Shown: piece after piece, positions 61,056 through 64,000 of the stretch
Numbering within the stretch: position 1 is the first letter of the stretch
Layout of the letters: every line of letters starts with the position of its first letter
Assembly: GCA_963819475.1 (NCBI GenBank)
Contig: CAWFWE010000001.1
Coordinates: 62,001-126,000, forward strand
Origin: DASUAS01 sp963819475
GTDB taxonomy: Bacteria; Actinomycetota; Acidimicrobiia; IMCC26256; DASPTH01
Length of the DNA stretch: 64,000 nucleotides
Direction of reading: 5' to 3'
Program-made: the position numbers and the translations under genes
The notes under the pieces: model-generated
The model's database searches: none
The model's input: only the letters and a program-made list of their open reading frames with translations
Told to the model about the DNA's origin: nothing

Positions 61056-63874
61056 TCAGTCGCCGGAGTGCGCGGGGAGGTTGTCGAGGTGGTCGAGTAC
61101 GTAGGCGACGGCGTCGTCGGTGTTCATGGCCTGGCCTTGCGCGCGGAGTTCGTGGAGGCGTTGCTCACCGAGCACGTCTTGGAGCAGCGCGGTTGTTTCG
61201 CGGCGGAGTTGGGTGACGAATGAGGTCGCGGTAGTCGCTCGCGGCCGGTCGGAAGGGCTGGTCTGGGAAGGCGGCGAGGAGAGTGCGGTCGCGGCCGGTG
61301 TTGTGGTGGTGGCGAAGCTATGCGCGGCGCCTTGGATGACAGCTGCGCGCTCGGCGCCTGTCTGAGCAAGGATTCGGGCGACGATGTTGAACATGGCGGC
61401 GAGGAGCGGCCGGTTGCCGAGCCAGTGGAGGTGACGGATGGAGCGGGAGGCGAGGAGCAGCGCCTGATCCCATTCTTGGAGGCGGGCGCTGATGAGCGTG
61501 GCCTGGGTGAGTTCTGCCCATGTTTCGTAGTCGAGTCGGGCTTCGAGTTCGAGCGCCTCGCGGAGGAACCGGCGGGCGCGTTCGTGATCGGTATCGGCGA
61601 GGGCACCGGCGAGTGCGGTGAGACAGATGAAGATTGGGGTCGGTGCTCCCTGCTGCCGTGCGAGCGCAAGTCCGTCAGTTGCGAGGTGAACCGCGGTGTC
61701 GTTGTCGCCCGCCATGGTGCGGTACATCGCGGCCGAGCCCAGCAGACTACAAAGAGCCGGGTGGTCCGTTGTGCGCGCGATGTCCACGGCGTGTTCCATG
61801 TGGCTAGCGGCGTCGAGCAGCGCGCCGGCGGCGTACGACACAGCAGAACGCATATTGGCAACGATCATCTCGATGGGACGGTTGGGGTCGGAGCCGAGCC
61901 GTTCGTCGGCTTCGAGTGCGTGCCTGCAGTGTGCTTCGGCAGCCTGTTGGTCACCTCGGTTCTGCGCCTCGATCGCGGCGATGGCGAGCGCGAAGGGGTA
62001 GAGAGGGTGTTCGGACGCGTCGGCAAGCTGGAGGACGGGATCGACAGGAAGAACGGTGACGTAGCCGACTTGCAGCGTCGCGATCGGCATGTTGCGAACC
62101 AGGCGCAAGGCGAGATCGGCGTCGTTGGCGTCGATCGCGTAGTTCATCGCTGACAGGAGATTCTCGTGTTCGTCGGCAAGGCGACGGGCCAACTCGATCT
62201 GTTGTGGTCCGCCGATCTCGTTCGAGATCGCGCCGGCGAGGTCCGTGTAGTACTCGGCGTGACGGCGCCGCAACGTCTCGGTTTCTTCGTGCTCAGTGAG
62301 GCGCTCTTCGCCGTACTCCCGGATCGTTTCCAGTAGGCGGTATCGCGTCGTGTCACCGCCCCGCTCAGCTACGACCAAAGACCGCGCCACCAGCCCGGCC
62401 AAGAGGTCGAAGACGCGCGTCCGATCGATTGGTTCGCCGTTGCATACGGTCTCGGCCGCGTCGCGGGTACAGCCTCCTGCGAACACCGCCAGCCGGGCCA
62501 AGAGCCGCCGTTCGGGTTCTGCGAGCAAGTCATAGGACCAGTCGATCGCGGCGCGGAGGGTCTGATGGCGTTGCACCGCCCGTCGTCGCCCACCCGCGAG
62601 CGTCTCGAAACGGTGATCCAGGCCCCGGGCCAACTCGGCCGGGCTCATCGCCGTGATCCGCGCCGCCGCCAACTCGATCGCCAACGGAACTCCATCGAGA
62701 CGCCGACACACCTGAACCACCGCGGCCTTATTCGCCGCGCTCAACGCGAAGTCCGGATCGGCGCCCCGGGCGCGCTCCACGAACAACCGCACCGAATCCG
62801 CCTGCGCGACCGCGTCGAGCTCCGCGTTGGCGGGCGGGGCCGGCAACGACGGCACCGGCACGACCCGCTCGCCATCCAGGGCCAGCCCCTCGCGGCTGGT
62901 CGCCAACACGACGACACCGGCGCATGAGCGCTCGATGGACTCGAGCAGATCCCCGACCGCTTCCAGGAGATGTTCGCAGTTGTCGACCACCAACAGCAGC
63001 TGCTTGGTTCCAAGAAACTCGATCAACGATTCCTGCAGGCTTCGACCAGCACGCGCGGTGACCCCGAACACCGCCGCCACCGCCGCGACCACCCCGTCGG
63101 GATCGCGAACCGCAGCCAACTCACACAGCCACGCGCCTTCCCGGAACCGAGGCAACACCTCGCCCGCGACCTGCAGTGCCAGCCGGGTCTTGCCGACGCC
63201 ACCCACACCGGTCAGCGTTACGACCCGCGCATCGCCTAACGCCTCCGTGACCCCGCGAGATCACGGTCTCGACCCACGAACGAGCTCACCTGCAAGGGCA
63301 GATTGCCCGGGAACGCGTCCAGCGACGCCAACGCGGCGAACTCACGTCGCAACCCCGTTACGTTCACCTGGAACACCCGCTCGGGCCGCGACAAGTCACG
63401 CAGGCGATGCTCGCCCAAGTCGACAAGTTCGACATCTTCCCCGAGCGCGTCACGCGCCAGATCTGCCGCCGCCTGCGACACCACGATCTGGCCCCCATGG
63501 GCCACACTCATCAACCGCGCCGCCCGGTTCAACGCGGGCCCGAAATAGTCATCCCCCCGCCGCTCCGCGTGACCAGCGTGTACCCCCATTCGCACCCGCA
63601 AGGGGCCGGTCTCATCCCAGGTCCCCACGACCAGCGAACGCTGCGCCTCGACCGCCGCCGCAATAGCGTCATGCGCGCCCGCAAACACGCCATGCGCACC
63701 GTCACCGGTCATCTTCACCACATGACCACCGCGCGACTCAATCGCCGCGCGCAACATCTCGTCGTGCTGCGCCAACGCCGCCTGCATGTCGTCGGGATGT
63801 TCCTCCCAGAGTCGCGTCGAACCCTCCAGGTCAGTGAACAAGAACGTCACCGTCCCGGTCGGCAGCTCGGCCAC
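61056..63874 (-). CDS. Class III cyclase / NB-ARC ATPase / TPR regulator, one frame break
   Basis: GTG at 63874 with AAGGGGG seven bases upstream. Residues 1-180 form a class III nucleotide cyclase domain. Metal residues are Asp15 (FLFTDLEGSTRLW) and Asp58 (KMTGDGAHGVF), and the transition-state pair is Asn116/Arg120 (NRAARL). The first frame ends at 63236. A missing base in the C-run at 63251-63254 would join it to the second frame, giving GVTEALGDARVVTLTGVGGVGKT. Then follow the ATPase (LLLVVDNCEH), a winged helix and TPR-like repeats, about 939 residues in all. Such proteins are common in Actinobacteria and sense unknown signals; cAMP production is likely but unproven. Confidence 0.82.
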
Positions 63875-64000
63875 CCTGACCCCCTTCTCGCCGGCGAGGC
63901 CAAGTAAACCAGGCAAACCGGACCACCGTCACCTGCGAGGAGAGGTGCACATAACACCGGGCACCTCAGCCCTACAGGCGAGCGCGTAACCGGCGATCTG

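Noticed and set aside
54601..64000. CRISPR array or phage structural genes in the island
   Set aside because: No regularly spaced repeats, no cas genes, and no capsid, tail or terminase proteins are visible. The repeated blocks are too few and too far apart.

Overview
High-GC DNA (about 70% by eye) in which many neighbouring genes overlap by four bases (GTGA or ATGA). The order thr/lys genes - rho - rpmE - prfA - prmC - wecA - atpZ is the one known from Actinomycetota. Together with the DUF1385 gene, the ArgRS type and the RpiB type, this suggests an actinomycete, possibly of the class Acidimicrobiia; the class-level placement is inference.

Bases 1-39.8 kb are conserved chromosome. From the left, mostly on the minus strand: atpZ (partial), wecA, glyA and rpiB; on the plus strand a solute-binding protein, a double Cas4/RecB-like nuclease-fold protein and a DUF983 protein; then on the minus strand a tight run of DUF1800, DUF1501, prfA, prmC, an esterase and a small protein, a flavin monooxygenase, DUF1385, rpmE, rho, and an archaeal-type phosphoglycerate-mutase homologue that sits where thrB is expected. 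A SARP-type regulator, FAD oxidase and ABM protein follow. Next comes a six-gene operon argS-lysA-hom-thrC-SDR-purU, a pair of unknown genes, and a lipid-linked sugar transfer cluster (GT2, two GtrA-like proteins, a GT-C enzyme) with a GntR regulator. A 52-bp repeat occurs four times between core genes.

Bases 39.8-64 kb are an accessory island. It opens with two overlapping tyrosine recombinases bounded by short inverted repeats. It carries three insertion sequences whose ends and target duplications can be read: IS5-type (TTA), IS256-type (GCGACGGA) and ISL3-type (GCTTATGG). It also holds a resolvase remnant, a small gene duplicated 15 kb apart, an Lsr2 nucleoid protein, small cassette-like genes separated by a recurring sequence block, and a cyclase-ATPase regulator at the right edge.

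The most unusual content lies at 46.3-54.3 kb. A four-gene operon encodes a LuxR-type regulator with a degenerate receiver, a free-standing receiver-like protein, a protein of about 1500 residues (ComEA-like helix-hairpin-helix at the N-terminus, caspase-like His/Cys pair with an EF-hand-like loop at the C-terminus), and a small BamE-like protein. Divergent from it is a small membrane protein with a LexA box in the spacer of an apparently leaderless promoter; its last codons were displaced by the IS256 element.

Five coding regions show one-base frame breaks at short G/C runs or doublets. Either this assembly has homopolymer errors or several genes are broken; each case is marked.
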